Shown: positions 1 through 6,926 of the stretch, piece by piece
Numbering within the stretch: the first letter of the stretch is position 1
Layout: each line of letters opens with the position of its first letter
Source: a virus
IMG/VR virus record: IMGVR_UViG_3300007346_000208
Location: 1-25,229 of that record
DNA length: 25,229 nucleotides
Reading direction: 5' to 3' (one strand)
The notes under the pieces: model-generated
What the model saw: the letters and a program-made list of their open reading frames with translations, nothing else
Databases searched by the model: none
Told to the model about the DNA's origin: nothing
Translations under genes and position numbers: made by a program

Positions 1-1331
1 AAAGCATTATCCTTTTCTATCTCCCAATCAAAAACAGGGAAAGCGCCACGCTCCTGTGCGAGATAGCAACTTTCAGTGTAAGCGGTGTCTCTAATAGTCT
101 CGTAGATCTGCTCAATTAGAACCAACGCCTCGTTTGAATCGTAAGCAAGGTTCATTCGCGCAACAGCATCAGCAAGACCGTGAGTACCAAGACCAGTTCT
201 GCGACCATTGGCGGCAGCATCATAAAGTTTGGTCCATAGTTCCTTCTCATCGTCTGAATCAGCAACAGCACGAATGTTCTCTAGCTTCTCCAACTCCAAC
301 TCAACAAGGTTGTCGGAAAGACGCATACCTACGGACGCAATCTGCCTTAGCTTATTGAAGTCAAAGCTAGCGTTCTCTGTAAAAGCATTCTGAACAAGGT
401 GCTTTAGATTGAGAGAAATAAGACGGCAAGAATCGTAAGCAGAAAGAGGGATCTCTCCACAAGGATTAGTTGTCTTTGTTTGGAACTGTGCGTATGAGTG
501 TGCTGGAAGGTTCTTAGTGATGTTGTCCCACATAAGAAGTCCCGGCTCTGCTGTCTTCGTAGCAGACTCAACAATGTCATTCCATAGCTCTACAGCATTG
601 ATAGAGCTAATATGTGTTGGAGTCTCGGCATCTACAGGGAAACGAAGTGTAAACTCTCCTCCGTCCCTCACAGCCTCCATAAAGTCGTCTGTAATCTTTA
701 CGGACACATTGGCTCCTGTAACCTTGGTCAGATCATGCTTCATTCTCACAAACTCACGAATATCCGGGTGACGAACATCCATAGAAATCATAAGAGCGCC
801 ACGACGACCATTCTGTCCGATCATCCGACAAACATAAGAATAAAAATCTGCGAAAGACCAAGCGCCAGTAGTAGTGCGAGCAGAGTTGTTAACGGCAGCA
901 CCCTCGGGACGCAAATCAGAAATATCAAGACCAACCCCACAGCGGCGCTTAAACAAGTTAGCAATATCTTTACCAGCGTCCATAATAGAAGAAATGGAGT
1001 CTTGAGGATTCTCCACGACAACGCAGTTAGAGAGTGATACATTAACATAATTATTTCCAATCCCCATCATGGGTGAGCCCTGTGGGACAATGTATTTGAA
1101 GTTCTTTAAGTAAGAATAGATTTCTGATTCGGTAAGGTTGTTCTCACCAAACTTATCTTCCATCCGAGCAAACTCGGAAGCAATGCGACGATGCATATCA
1201 TCGGGGGTCTTTTCAATATAGCTTCCCTTATTGTCGCGAAGACAATACTTCGTCATAAAAACATTAGTTGCGAGTTCATCGCCATCAAAATAAGCTAATG
1301 TTGCTTCTCTTACCTGCTCTTCGTTATACAT
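1..1331 (-). CDS. nrdJ: Adenosylcobalamin-dependent (class II) ribonucleotide reductase, 3' end outside the window
   Basis: Reduces ribonucleotides to deoxyribonucleotides for phage DNA synthesis. The frame is open from ATG at 1331 to the left edge (443 codons), so the C-terminus is missing. Visible landmarks are VSLSNC (first active-site cysteine region), KRRCGVGLDIS and GRRGALM in the barrel, VTGANVSV, and the finger-loop motif NPCGEIPL with its Cys and Glu, followed by YDSCRL. The overall pattern fits the B12-dependent enzymes of Bacteroidetes type better than class I NrdA, and no small-subunit gene is seen here. A ribosome binding site AAGGAG lies 10 bases before the ATG. It follows the helicase stop by 2 bases, so it is co-transcribed with helicase and 5' nuclease. 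Assignment to RNR is very safe; class II rather than class I is likely but not proven without the C-terminus. Confidence 0.9.
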   Translation of the reverse strand, partial: MYNEEQVREATLAYFDGDELATNVFMTKYCLRDNKGSYIEKTPDDMHRRIASEFARMEDKFGENNLTESEIYSYLKNFKYIVPQGSPMMGIGNNYVNVSLSNCVVVENPQDSISSIMDAGKDIANLFKRRCGVGLDISDLRPEGAAVNNSARTTTGAWSFADFYSYVCRMIGQNGRRGALMISMDVRHPDIREFVRMKHDLTKVTGANVSVKITDDFMEAVRDGGEFTLRFPVDAETPTHISSINAVELWNDIVESATKTAEPGLLMWDNITKNLPAHSYAQFQTKTTNPCGEIPLSAYDSCRLISLNLKHLVQNAFTENASFDFNKLRQIASVGMRLSDNLVELELEKLENIRAVADSDDEKELWTKLYDAAANGRRTGLGTHGLADAVARMNLAYDSNEALVLIEQIYETIRDTAYTESCYLAQERGAFPVFDWEIEKDNA

Positions 1332-1333
1332 TG

Positions 1334-2722
1334 TTAGTTTTCTCCTTTGTTCTTCTTGAAGTTCTTGTATTTCTCTACGAGTGATTGCTTTTGCTTTTTA
1401 GCATCCACTTCAACATTCTCGTCTTCCTCGGATGGTTGTAAAACCTTGATACTGACTGTGCTTGTATCCATAAAGATTGGGAATACAAGTCCATCAGGTC
1501 CATTTCTGTTCTTTGCTACAAAGACGCGACCACCGTTCGCAACCTTATCATCCACAGTTCGAGAAACAGTGAAAATAAAGTCTGAAACGAAACATTTGTT
1601 GAACGCTTCTGAAATCGCCTCCATTGTAATAACTTCGGCATTCAAACCAGAGCGGTTTGTTTGCGAAGCAGTCCAAATAGGACACTCCATTTCTGATGCG
1701 ATGCCGCGAAGTTCTTCATAAATAGTTTCCAGTTCGTTTCTCTTTTCTCTCTGTGAACGAACCGGGCGAAGAAGATCAGCATAATCAACAATAATCATAT
1801 CAACATTGATATTGCGCATCTTCAACTTTTCAAGGTGCGTCTTGATTGTATGAGTTGTCGCAGACTTTGTTGGATACTCCTTGACGATTAGGCGACCTTC
1901 AATATCCTGAACCTCTTCGTAAATCTTCTCCTTGAAAGACATAAGATTGCCCAGAGGCACCTTTGTAAGACAAGAGTCATAACGAGAAGCAATAACAGTA
2001 TCTTGAAGTTCCAGTGTGTAATGAACAACAGTCTTGCCTGCTTTGAGAGCCTGTGTCCCAAGATGAACGAGAACCATTGACTTACCGGCACCAGTCGGAG
2101 CAATAACAACACCAAGCTCCTTTTGTCCAAGACCGCCCTTGCAAATGTTGTCGATTAGATCCCAACCAGTTGAAATAGGATTGCGGAACTTAGGCTTGAA
2201 GCGCTCCTCAAAGTCTTTCTTCCAATCATAACCTTCTTCGTTGTTCATACCCAAACGAAGTGAATCGTTGATTACCTGAGCAATCTCATCATAAGAAGAG
2301 TTCTGCAGAAGACCAATAGACTTGACCATCGCAGACTTGAGGTTCTGCTTTTTACAGAAATCAAGCGATGTATCCTTGATGTATTCTACATCTGTAAGAT
2401 CTGTAATCTGTGATCGAACATAAAACTCGCGCACTTGCTTTGCTGTTAGTTCGTTCTCTGCGTCCAAGTCAGAGCGCAGAATAGTCTTCATAATATCGCG
2501 TGATGGATGAACTCCATACTTTTCGCGATAAGAGAAAATCTTTGTTAGAAATAGTTTTAGATAGTTCAACTCCAAAAAGTTGATATCAAGAACTTCTTCG
2601 ATTTGATCAGCAAACGCACGGTCATCTAGTATTACCATACAAAGCTTTTCTTGGAAGGACTTGCCATACTTTGAGAAGTTAGCGTTTTCGTTTTTACCAA
2701 TGATAGTTTGATTCATAGCCAC
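1334..2722 (-). CDS. DnaB-like replicative DNA helicase (SF4, T4 gp41 type)
   Basis: Hexameric 5'-3' helicase that unwinds the phage replication fork. The RecA-like motor domain fills about residues 180-430. Walker A is APTGAGKS (208-215), the catalytic Glu sits in YTLELQ (near 238), Walker B is MIIVDYADLL (Asp 313), and a late AKNRNG segment supplies the arginine-finger/base region typical of the family. Residues 1-170 form a helical N-domain with no zinc-binding primase motifs, so it is helicase only. The start used is GTG at 2722, 6 bases after a GGAG; an ATG two codons later (2716) is an alternative. It lies 3 bases after the 5' nuclease gene and 2 bases before the reductase gene, forming one operon. 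Confidence 0.92.
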   Translation of the reverse strand: MAMNQTIIGKNENANFSKYGKSFQEKLCMVILDDRAFADQIEEVLDINFLELNYLKLFLTKIFSYREKYGVHPSRDIMKTILRSDLDAENELTAKQVREFYVRSQITDLTDVEYIKDTSLDFCKKQNLKSAMVKSIGLLQNSSYDEIAQVINDSLRLGMNNEEGYDWKKDFEERFKPKFRNPISTGWDLIDNICKGGLGQKELGVVIAPTGAGKSMVLVHLGTQALKAGKTVVHYTLELQDTVIASRYDSCLTKVPLGNLMSFKEKIYEEVQDIEGRLIVKEYPTKSATTHTIKTHLEKLKMRNINVDMIIVDYADLLRPVRSQREKRNELETIYEELRGIASEMECPIWTASQTNRSGLNAEVITMEAISEAFNKCFVSDFIFTVSRTVDDKVANGGRVFVAKNRNGPDGLVFPIFMDTSTVSIKVLQPSEEDENVEVDAKKQKQSLVEKYKNFKKNKGEN

Positions 2723-2725
2723 ATC

Positions 2726-3694
2726 TTACTCCGTCACCAGTGCTTTGTCAATACAAATTTTGTTCATAGTGCCGTGCAGATCCTCCCAATTAAAGACACC
2801 AAAACCATCCTGATTCATCATTCGAAGAATCTCGGTCTTGTTGTAGTCGTGCTCGAAATTATTTAGTGCGTAATGTACCTTTTCTTGACTCTGCAGCGAG
2901 ATGGCTGGAGCATACAGCTGCATCAGTTTATAGTTACTAATAACTATGTCTTTGTGCTCTAAAATGTTGGTGAAAAACTTGGCTTTTGAGTCTGTGCTTT
3001 CACAGAAATCGAAAACCTCGTGTAATGTCACGTCTTTATCTTCTCTCAGAAAATTAAGATTTTTTGCGATAGACTTAAGTCCAGCGCGTGGAACACCCAC
3101 AAGATTGTCCGAAGCATCGCCAGCAATAGCCCGAGCAACAGCAAAGTTACGAGGGTGAATGTCGAACTGCTCTACAATGTTCATCTTGTTGTGAACAACC
3201 TTTTGAGTCGGACGGAACAAAACAGTCTCATCATCACAAAGCTGAATAAAGTCCTTGTCATTGGACACAATGACCTTCTGCCAACCCTCATAGTGCGGAA
3301 GGCGACTAACATAAGAGATTATATCGTCAGCTTCAATCTCGTCAAAGCGGAACTGAATAACAGGTAGTTCGTTTAGATACTCAATAAGACGTACCTGTTG
3401 CCATACCATGTTCTCACGCTGTTCTTCCGGCGTGAGGTTATTGGGTCGATTGACTCGAATCGGCTTGCGACCCTCCTTATAATTCTTGTTTTGCTGTCGG
3501 CGCTTACGTGACCCTCCTGGCCCATCCCAAACAATCACGATACTGTCCGGGTTAATGTCCCGGCAAAGCTTCTGCAGAATGCTTAGAAAACCCTTAAGAC
3601 CGCCAATAGGCTGTCCGTGGATTGAAATACTTGGATTTACAATGAACGCCCTGAAGTAAGCATTCAGAGCGTCCACAATCATTACTCTTTTCAT
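2726..3694 (-). CDS. FEN-type 5'-3' exonuclease / flap endonuclease (RNase H-like, T5 D15 / PolI N-domain family)
   Basis: Removes RNA primers and 5' flaps during lagging-strand synthesis; it could supply the 5' nuclease missing from the short polymerase in this genome. Metal-binding motifs are visible in order: MIVDALNAYFRA at the N-terminus, VWDGPGGSRKRR, EADDIIS (paired acidic residues), VSNDKDFIQL, and GDASDNLVGVPRAG, which runs into the helix-hairpin-helix segment. Length (322 residues) is normal for phage members. ATG at 3694 has an AGGGGATAACAA leader. It is the first gene after a sigma70-like promoter (3731-3759) and leads the nuclease-helicase-reductase operon. Confidence 0.93.
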   Translation of the reverse strand: MKRVMIVDALNAYFRAFIVNPSISIHGQPIGGLKGFLSILQKLCRDINPDSIVIVWDGPGGSRKRRQQNKNYKEGRKPIRVNRPNNLTPEEQRENMVWQQVRLIEYLNELPVIQFRFDEIEADDIISYVSRLPHYEGWQKVIVSNDKDFIQLCDDETVLFRPTQKVVHNKMNIVEQFDIHPRNFAVARAIAGDASDNLVGVPRAGLKSIAKNLNFLREDKDVTLHEVFDFCESTDSKAKFFTNILEHKDIVISNYKLMQLYAPAISLQSQEKVHYALNNFEHDYNKTEILRMMNQDGFGVFNWEDLHGTMNKICIDKALVTE

Positions 3695-3720
3695 TTGTTA
3701 TCCCCTAACGTAGAAAGCGA

Positions 3721-3744
3721 CTGTGAGGTTATGATACCCCACAG
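3721..3744 (-). promoter_or_regulatory. Inverted repeat overlapping the -10 box (possible operator or 5'-end hairpin)
   Basis: Arms CTGTGGGG and CCTCACAG (8 positions, one G-U in RNA) flank TATCATAA, which holds the promoter -10 hexamer. The dyad is centred on the -10 box, which would suit a repressor site. It could also be a chance hairpin. Confidence 0.4.
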
Positions 3745-3759
3745 CCGCCTCTTTGTCAA
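3731..3759 (-). promoter_or_regulatory. Sigma70-type promoter upstream of the 5' nuclease gene
   Basis: On the minus strand a perfect -35 box TTGACA (3754-3759) and a -10 box TATCAT (3731-3736) are separated by exactly 17 bases. They lie in the 76-base gap between the recombinase stop and the 5' nuclease start, the largest gap in the replication half. Expected transcription start is about 3724. It would be read by unmodified host RNA polymerase and drive nuclease, helicase and reductase. Confidence 0.7.
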
Positions 3760-3770
3760 CCCTTATTTAC

Positions 3771-4895
3771 TTATTCTTCTTTATCTACGTCGTAGAAATC
3801 GCCTGCGTCTCCCTCGCGATTATCAAACTTCTTGATAATCTCTTCATCCATAATCTCAAATACTCGATTTCTAAATTTATCGTCCTCTAACTTATCTAAC
3901 CAATGGGCTGACTGGAACTTCTCTTCTGTGCCGTCTGAATAAACCAACGAATACCAAGCACCTGCTTGCTTTAGATTGTCAGAGACCTTGATTGCCTCCA
4001 ACCAACTTTCTTTATCCTGCACACCGATGTCTTCTGAGCCCCAAAGAATCTTGAAAGCACAGTTTCTACCAGCAGTTCCAAATCGTGACTTCTCCAACTT
4101 AACTTTTACTTCTGAACCAATACGGAAGCCACTATCATCTACAATAAAGGCAGCTTTTGCCTTTCTTCCTGTTAGCCAAATGCGCAGGGAATAAACATAA
4201 TGCATTGACTTACCACCCGGAGTGATGTAAGGCGTCGTCATAGCAATAATACGCGCATTTGGACCCTGTGGGATATTCGTCTTCAACTGATTGAGAACCA
4301 AAAACGCAGACTGTGTGTTTGCGATTGGAACCGTCAGCTTTGACATTCCCTTTGATAGAACACGAGCCTTGACAGCCATTGTAGAGTTCGGGTTGAAATC
4401 TCCCTCTACATCTGAAACAGTCGGGGTCAGAGCAAGTGAATCCCAAATGAATAAAGTTCGCTCTGCTCCTGAGTCCAAGACTGCCTCAACAGTCTCAAGG
4501 ACGTGCTCTACACTCTGTGCCTGAACATAAATAAGGCTCTCTAAATCACATCCCGTGCGCTCCAAGAAGCCCGGGTCAATAGCAGACTCTGAGTCCATAT
4601 AAACAACATTCATTCCCATCTTCTGTGCGTTCGCAGCAATCTGCGCAGCCATAAAAGACTTTCCTGTTGCTTCAAGACCAGCAATCTCCGTAAACTTGCC
4701 GACTGGAATACCAGCCAGCTGTCCTCGGCAGATAATGGAATCAAGCCAGCGTGAGCCAGTTGGGATCCACTCTTTTACCTCGGTTGGATTTGCTTGATTT
4801 AGATTGTGGGCACACTCCACTCCTGAAGTCTTGTTGATTAGACTTCGCAGACCATCAATAGAAATCTTGCCTGCTTTTGACTTACTCTTCGCCAT
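3771..4895 (-). CDS. uvsX: RecA/UvsX-like recombinase
   Basis: ATP-dependent strand-exchange protein used in phage recombination-dependent replication and repair. With the start at 4895 (374 residues), Walker A is GLEATGKS at 73-80, the catalytic Glu lies in YMDSES near 103, Walker B is TLFIWDSLAL, and the DNA-binding loop region follows in GGKSMHYVYS. An acidic tail (residues 340-374) is typical. An ATG 15 bases further upstream (4910) lacks a ribosome binding site, whereas ATG 4895 follows GGAGAGAAAAGTA, so 4895 is preferred. Its start overlaps the 3' end of the small membrane protein gene by 14 bases, suggesting translational coupling. Confidence 0.93.
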   Translation of the reverse strand: MAKSKSKAGKISIDGLRSLINKTSGVECAHNLNQANPTEVKEWIPTGSRWLDSIICRGQLAGIPVGKFTEIAGLEATGKSFMAAQIAANAQKMGMNVVYMDSESAIDPGFLERTGCDLESLIYVQAQSVEHVLETVEAVLDSGAERTLFIWDSLALTPTVSDVEGDFNPNSTMAVKARVLSKGMSKLTVPIANTQSAFLVLNQLKTNIPQGPNARIIAMTTPYITPGGKSMHYVYSLRIWLTGRKAKAAFIVDDSGFRIGSEVKVKLEKSRFGTAGRNCAFKILWGSEDIGVQDKESWLEAIKVSDNLKQAGAWYSLVYSDGTEEKFQSAHWLDKLEDDKFRNRVFEIMDEEIIKKFDNREGDAGDFYDVDKEE

Positions 4896-5043
4896 TACTT
4901 TTCTCTCCATATTCTTTGTATACTACTTCTGCGAAGTCAGCGTGAAGCATTCTTACAAGATCTTCAACTTCGTTTATCTGGCGCTGTAGCTCAGACATAT
5001 ACCAGATTATAAATACCATCATCACTACAGCGACCAGAATCAT
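4882..5043 (-). CDS. Tiny single-pass membrane protein (53 aa), function unknown
   Basis: A 53-residue frame with ATG at 5043 and TAA at 4882-4884. GGGGAG lies 8 bases before the ATG. Residues 2-15 are strongly hydrophobic (ILVAVVMMVFIIWY), followed by a charged, probably helical or coiled-coil part with LQRQINEVEDLVRML. It sits 5 bases after the lipoprotein gene and overlaps the recombinase start, so it is a real member of the operon rather than a spacer. An N-terminal anchor plus helical tail resembles an inner-membrane spanin, and the neighbour is a lipoprotein, but there is no lysis gene nearby; that idea is speculative. I do not recognise a family. Confidence 0.6.
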   Translation of the reverse strand: MILVAVVMMVFIIWYMSELQRQINEVEDLVRMLHADFAEVVYKEYGEKSNGEE

Positions 5044-5048
5044 AACGC

Positions 5049-5258
5049 TTACTCCCCGCTGTCGTCGTCGTCAGCAGCCGAGTCATCATCATCGACAACA
5101 TCGTCGTCGTCGGTGACGGATGAATCATCGTCATCATCTACGGATGAGTCATCATCATCGGTCTCTGAGCTTGAACAGCCACCTAATACTACCGTGTTGG
5201 TAGCAAAAAGGCAAGCCAAAAATGTTACAAAAGTAACGATATTTACACGCTTGAACAT
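5049..5258 (-). CDS. Small Asp-rich lipoprotein with DDDD repeats
   Basis: A 69-residue protein. Residues 1-28 are a lipoprotein signal peptide: MFKR charged start, hydrophobic core VTFVTFLACLFA, and lipobox LGGC with Cys 28 as the lipidation site. The mature part is almost only Asp runs separated by Ser, Val or Ala: five blocks of 4-5 Asp, 21 Asp and 2 Glu in the last 38 residues. Such a tail could bind divalent cations or simply extend away from the membrane. ATG 5258 follows AGAAAGGAAATAGT, a leader shared with other genes here. Similar DDDD-S lipoproteins are frequent in delta-proteobacterial and myxobacterial genomes, so host origin is possible. Function is unknown. Confidence 0.75.
   Translation of the reverse strand: MFKRVNIVTFVTFLACLFATNTVVLGGCSSSETDDDDSSVDDDDDSSVTDDDDVVDDDDSAADDDDSGE
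5058..5163 (-). repeat. Trinucleotide (GAY) repeat tract encoding the poly-Asp tail
   Basis: Five clusters of GAT/GAC codons, four to five each, separated by Ser/Val/Ala codons. Both GAT and GAC are mixed, so selection at the protein level is as likely as pure slippage, but the tract could change length by replication slippage. Confidence 0.6.
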
Positions 5259-5270
5259 ACTATTTCCTTT

Positions 5271-5801
5271 CTAGTTTAGTGTTAGAGTTCCGTTAGGGGT
5301 CTCGACAGAAACCTCAAAAGCGGAAACAAAGTTGTCGGCATCAAAATACTGAAAACGTCCAGTGGTGGCGGCTTCGGCGTTGAAGATATCTCCAAAGCGA
5401 ACCTGAACCTCGGTAGAGATGTCACAACGACCACGCTTGTAATCATACTGCTCGGTTGAATACTCTAGAGAATACTCACCGTCATAAATGGTCTCTGCAA
5501 GACGCTCGGTGATGTAATCCTGAAAGTAATCCTCTCCTCGCTCGTAATCGTCAAGCTCGCCTTGGGCGCGTAGCTCGTTAAGAATGTCGCTGCCCTCACT
5601 TGGCTCGCCCCAGTTGCTATACACCGGAATACCAGATGCAAGCAAACCTGCAAGCAAGCTGGCAGTCGCAGTCTCATGTACCGAATCAGTAACATGATCC
5701 TCGTTAATATGCCATACGTCATTTCCCTCGGCGTACTTGAGGGTTACAAAACTATCCTCTGAAATCTCCAGCTCCTTAAGCCGGTTAACAAAATCACTCA
5801 T
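5271..5801 (-). CDS. Hypothetical acidic protein (176 aa)
   Basis: I do not recognise a family. The frame is open further upstream, but the start is set at ATG 5801 (MSDFVNRLKELE), where AAGGGAG lies 8 bases before; the upstream stretch overlaps a hairpin and the end of the neighbouring gene. The protein is soluble-looking, rich in Glu, Asp and Tyr, with no signal peptide or membrane segment. A central part (about 70-115) has SEGSDILNELRAQGELDDY and a helical ERLAETIYD, and the C-terminal half alternates polar and hydrophobic residues as in beta-sheet (RFQYFDADNF, FEVSVETPNG). It lies between the Hc1-like gene and the lipoprotein gene in the replication block. Confidence 0.75.
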   Translation of the reverse strand: MSDFVNRLKELEISEDSFVTLKYAEGNDVWHINEDHVTDSVHETATASLLAGLLASGIPVYSNWGEPSEGSDILNELRAQGELDDYERGEDYFQDYITERLAETIYDGEYSLEYSTEQYDYKRGRCDISTEVQVRFGDIFNAEAATTGRFQYFDADNFVSAFEVSVETPNGTLTLN

Positions 5802-5828
5802 TTTAAACTCCCTTTTAAAGTGAAAAGT

Positions 5829-5858
5829 GGGGCACCTGTAACCCGTGCCCCCCTGCGG
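5829..5858 (-). promoter_or_regulatory. Intergenic hairpin, copy 1 of a duplicated element
   Basis: Read on the minus strand: CCGCAGG, then arm GGGGCAC, loop GGGTTACAG, arm GTGCCCC, then ACTTTTCAC. It lies just after the stop of the Hc1-like gene and before the ribosome binding site of the 176-residue protein. The same layout recurs at 6079-6109. It may be a weak terminator, an mRNA-stability hairpin or a protein-binding site. Confidence 0.6.
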
Positions 5859-5868
5859 TTGGTAGAGT

Positions 5869-6057
5869 TTACCCTGCGTTCTTGGTGTCCTGCACTTCGA
5901 CGCGAAGCTCCTGAGCAAGAACCTTTACCTCTTGCATTGCCTTGCGGACACGAGTTCCAGCAGCGTTGTTTCCGCCATTAAAGAACTTCTCGTGGTCGAC
6001 GCGAGTCTCCTCAAGAAGCGTGATTAGCTGCTCAAGACGGTTCGTTGTATTAGTCAT
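5869..6057 (-). CDS. Histone H1-like (Hc1-type) small protein
   Basis: A 62-residue protein. Residues 26-52, including FNGGNNAAGTRVRKAMQEVK, closely follow the pattern of the Hc1 histone H1-like family found in Chlamydia and Bacteroidetes (a G-N-x-AAGTR-x-RKA signature followed by a Lys/Glu helix). The usual Lys-rich C-terminal tail is missing, so only the conserved helical domain is present. In that family the protein binds and compacts DNA; here it is not very basic (several Glu and Asp), so binding to DNA is uncertain. ATG 6057 follows AGAAAGGAAGAGTT. It sits between the single-strand binding protein and an unknown gene, with a hairpin on each side, which fits a DNA-associated role. Confidence 0.65.
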   Translation of the reverse strand: MTNTTNRLEQLITLLEETRVDHEKFFNGGNNAAGTRVRKAMQEVKVLAQELRVEVQDTKNAG

Positions 6058-6078
6058 AACTCTTCCTTTCTAGAATGT

Positions 6079-6109
6079 GAGACCCCTATAACCCCGGGCC
6101 TCCCTGCGG
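6079..6109 (-). promoter_or_regulatory. Intergenic hairpin, copy 2 of a duplicated element
   Basis: Read on the minus strand: CCGCAGG, arm GAGGCCC, loop GGGGTTATAG, arm GGGTCTC, then ACATTC. Compared with copy 1 (5829-5858) the arms differ at several positions yet still pair, with one G-U, while the 5' flank and the loop core GGGTTAYAG are kept. It follows the stop of the single-strand binding protein gene by about 10 bases. Confidence 0.6.
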
Positions 6110-6118
6110 AGGGGATGA

Positions 6119-6895
6119 TTAAAGAGCGCCAAGCTCTGCGAAGGCGGCATCGACGGCGTTGACCTCGCTATCGTTGTTCTTGTTGCCATACTTCGTGGTC
6201 TCGCTAGAAACCGACTCTGGATCATCGACCTGCGAGTTAACAAAGTTATCAAGCATCGTCTGAACATCAGCAGTCGTCTTTCGCTCAAACAGCCCACCGA
6301 ACTCGGGGATGCTGTCAAGAAGCTCTGCGCACTTATCTGGAGTTAGATCCTCACAGAGAGCGGAGGGGCGTCGTCGCGGGACCAGCTTTGTCTGAGGGAA
6401 CGACGCTCCAGGGGGCTTACCGTAAGTAAGAGTAAGGTCAGTGCCAGACTCCGTATCGGTAATATCACCGTACTCAGGGTTGAGCACGAGAGAAAGAAGA
6501 TTCTCGTATGCGGTCTTTCCGTAACCCCAGATACGAACTCCTGCATCCTCCTGACCACGGACCATAACCGGAGAGAAGAAACGCTGACGAACGAAAAGAG
6601 ACTTTGCAGTCTTCTTAGAATGCTCGTCGTTGTTGTCTACGCCCTCACGCCATAGCTGAGAAGCAAACTCGCATACGGGGCAGTTATCGCCAAAGTTACG
6701 CTTTGGACAAAGGAAGCCGCCCTTTTCAACATTGTAGTGGAACCACATCTCCTTGAAGGGGTCGCCATCGGCAGTAGGCACGATACGAATATCCTGCTCA
6801 CCATCCTCGGGACGCCAGAAAACGGAGTCTCCACCCTTACCCTCACCTCGCAAGGCTGCGAGCTTCTCTCGCATTTTGTCTAAATTGATACCCAT
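6119..6895 (-). CDS. Single-stranded DNA binding protein (T4 gp32-like)
   Basis: Coats single-stranded DNA at the fork and works with recombinase, helicase and polymerase. The N-terminus INLDKMREKL resembles the basic cooperativity segment. Residues 25-150 form the core, with FWRPEDGEQDIRIVP as the first strands and a zinc site made of His 53, Cys 63, Cys 72 and Cys 75, spaced like the His-Cys3 site of gp32. Aromatic-rich strands follow (VRIWGYGKTAYENL). The C-terminus (about 215-258) is a flexible acidic tail ending VDAAFAELGAL, the usual partner-binding tail. ATG 6895 follows AAGAAAGGAAATAAAAA. Length (258) is close to T4 gp32 (301). Confidence 0.9.
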   Translation of the reverse strand: MGINLDKMREKLAALRGEGKGGDSVFWRPEDGEQDIRIVPTADGDPFKEMWFHYNVEKGGFLCPKRNFGDNCPVCEFASQLWREGVDNNDEHSKKTAKSLFVRQRFFSPVMVRGQEDAGVRIWGYGKTAYENLLSLVLNPEYGDITDTESGTDLTLTYGKPPGASFPQTKLVPRRRPSALCEDLTPDKCAELLDSIPEFGGLFERKTTADVQTMLDNFVNSQVDDPESVSSETTKYGNKNNDSEVNAVDAAFAELGAL

Positions 6896-6926
6896 TTTTT
6901 ATTTCCTTTCTTGGGTTAGAGTACGA

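Noticed and set aside
612-1037. Plus-strand frame of 141 codons
   Set aside because: It lies wholly antisense to the ribonucleotide reductase gene, which has clear motifs throughout this stretch.
4804-4989. Plus-strand frame of 61 codons near the recombinase start
   Set aside because: It is antisense to the recombinase and the small membrane protein, has no ribosome binding site, and all other genes are on the minus strand.
5049-5258. Asp-rich frame as a translation artefact of a GAY microsatellite
   Set aside because: A proper signal peptide and lipobox precede the repeats, and a ribosome binding site shared with neighbouring genes is present, so it is kept as a gene.
5802-5918. Extended N-terminus of the 176-residue protein (39 more codons)
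   Set aside because: The extension covers the conserved hairpin and overlaps the end of the Hc1-like gene, while ATG 5801 has a well-placed ribosome binding site.
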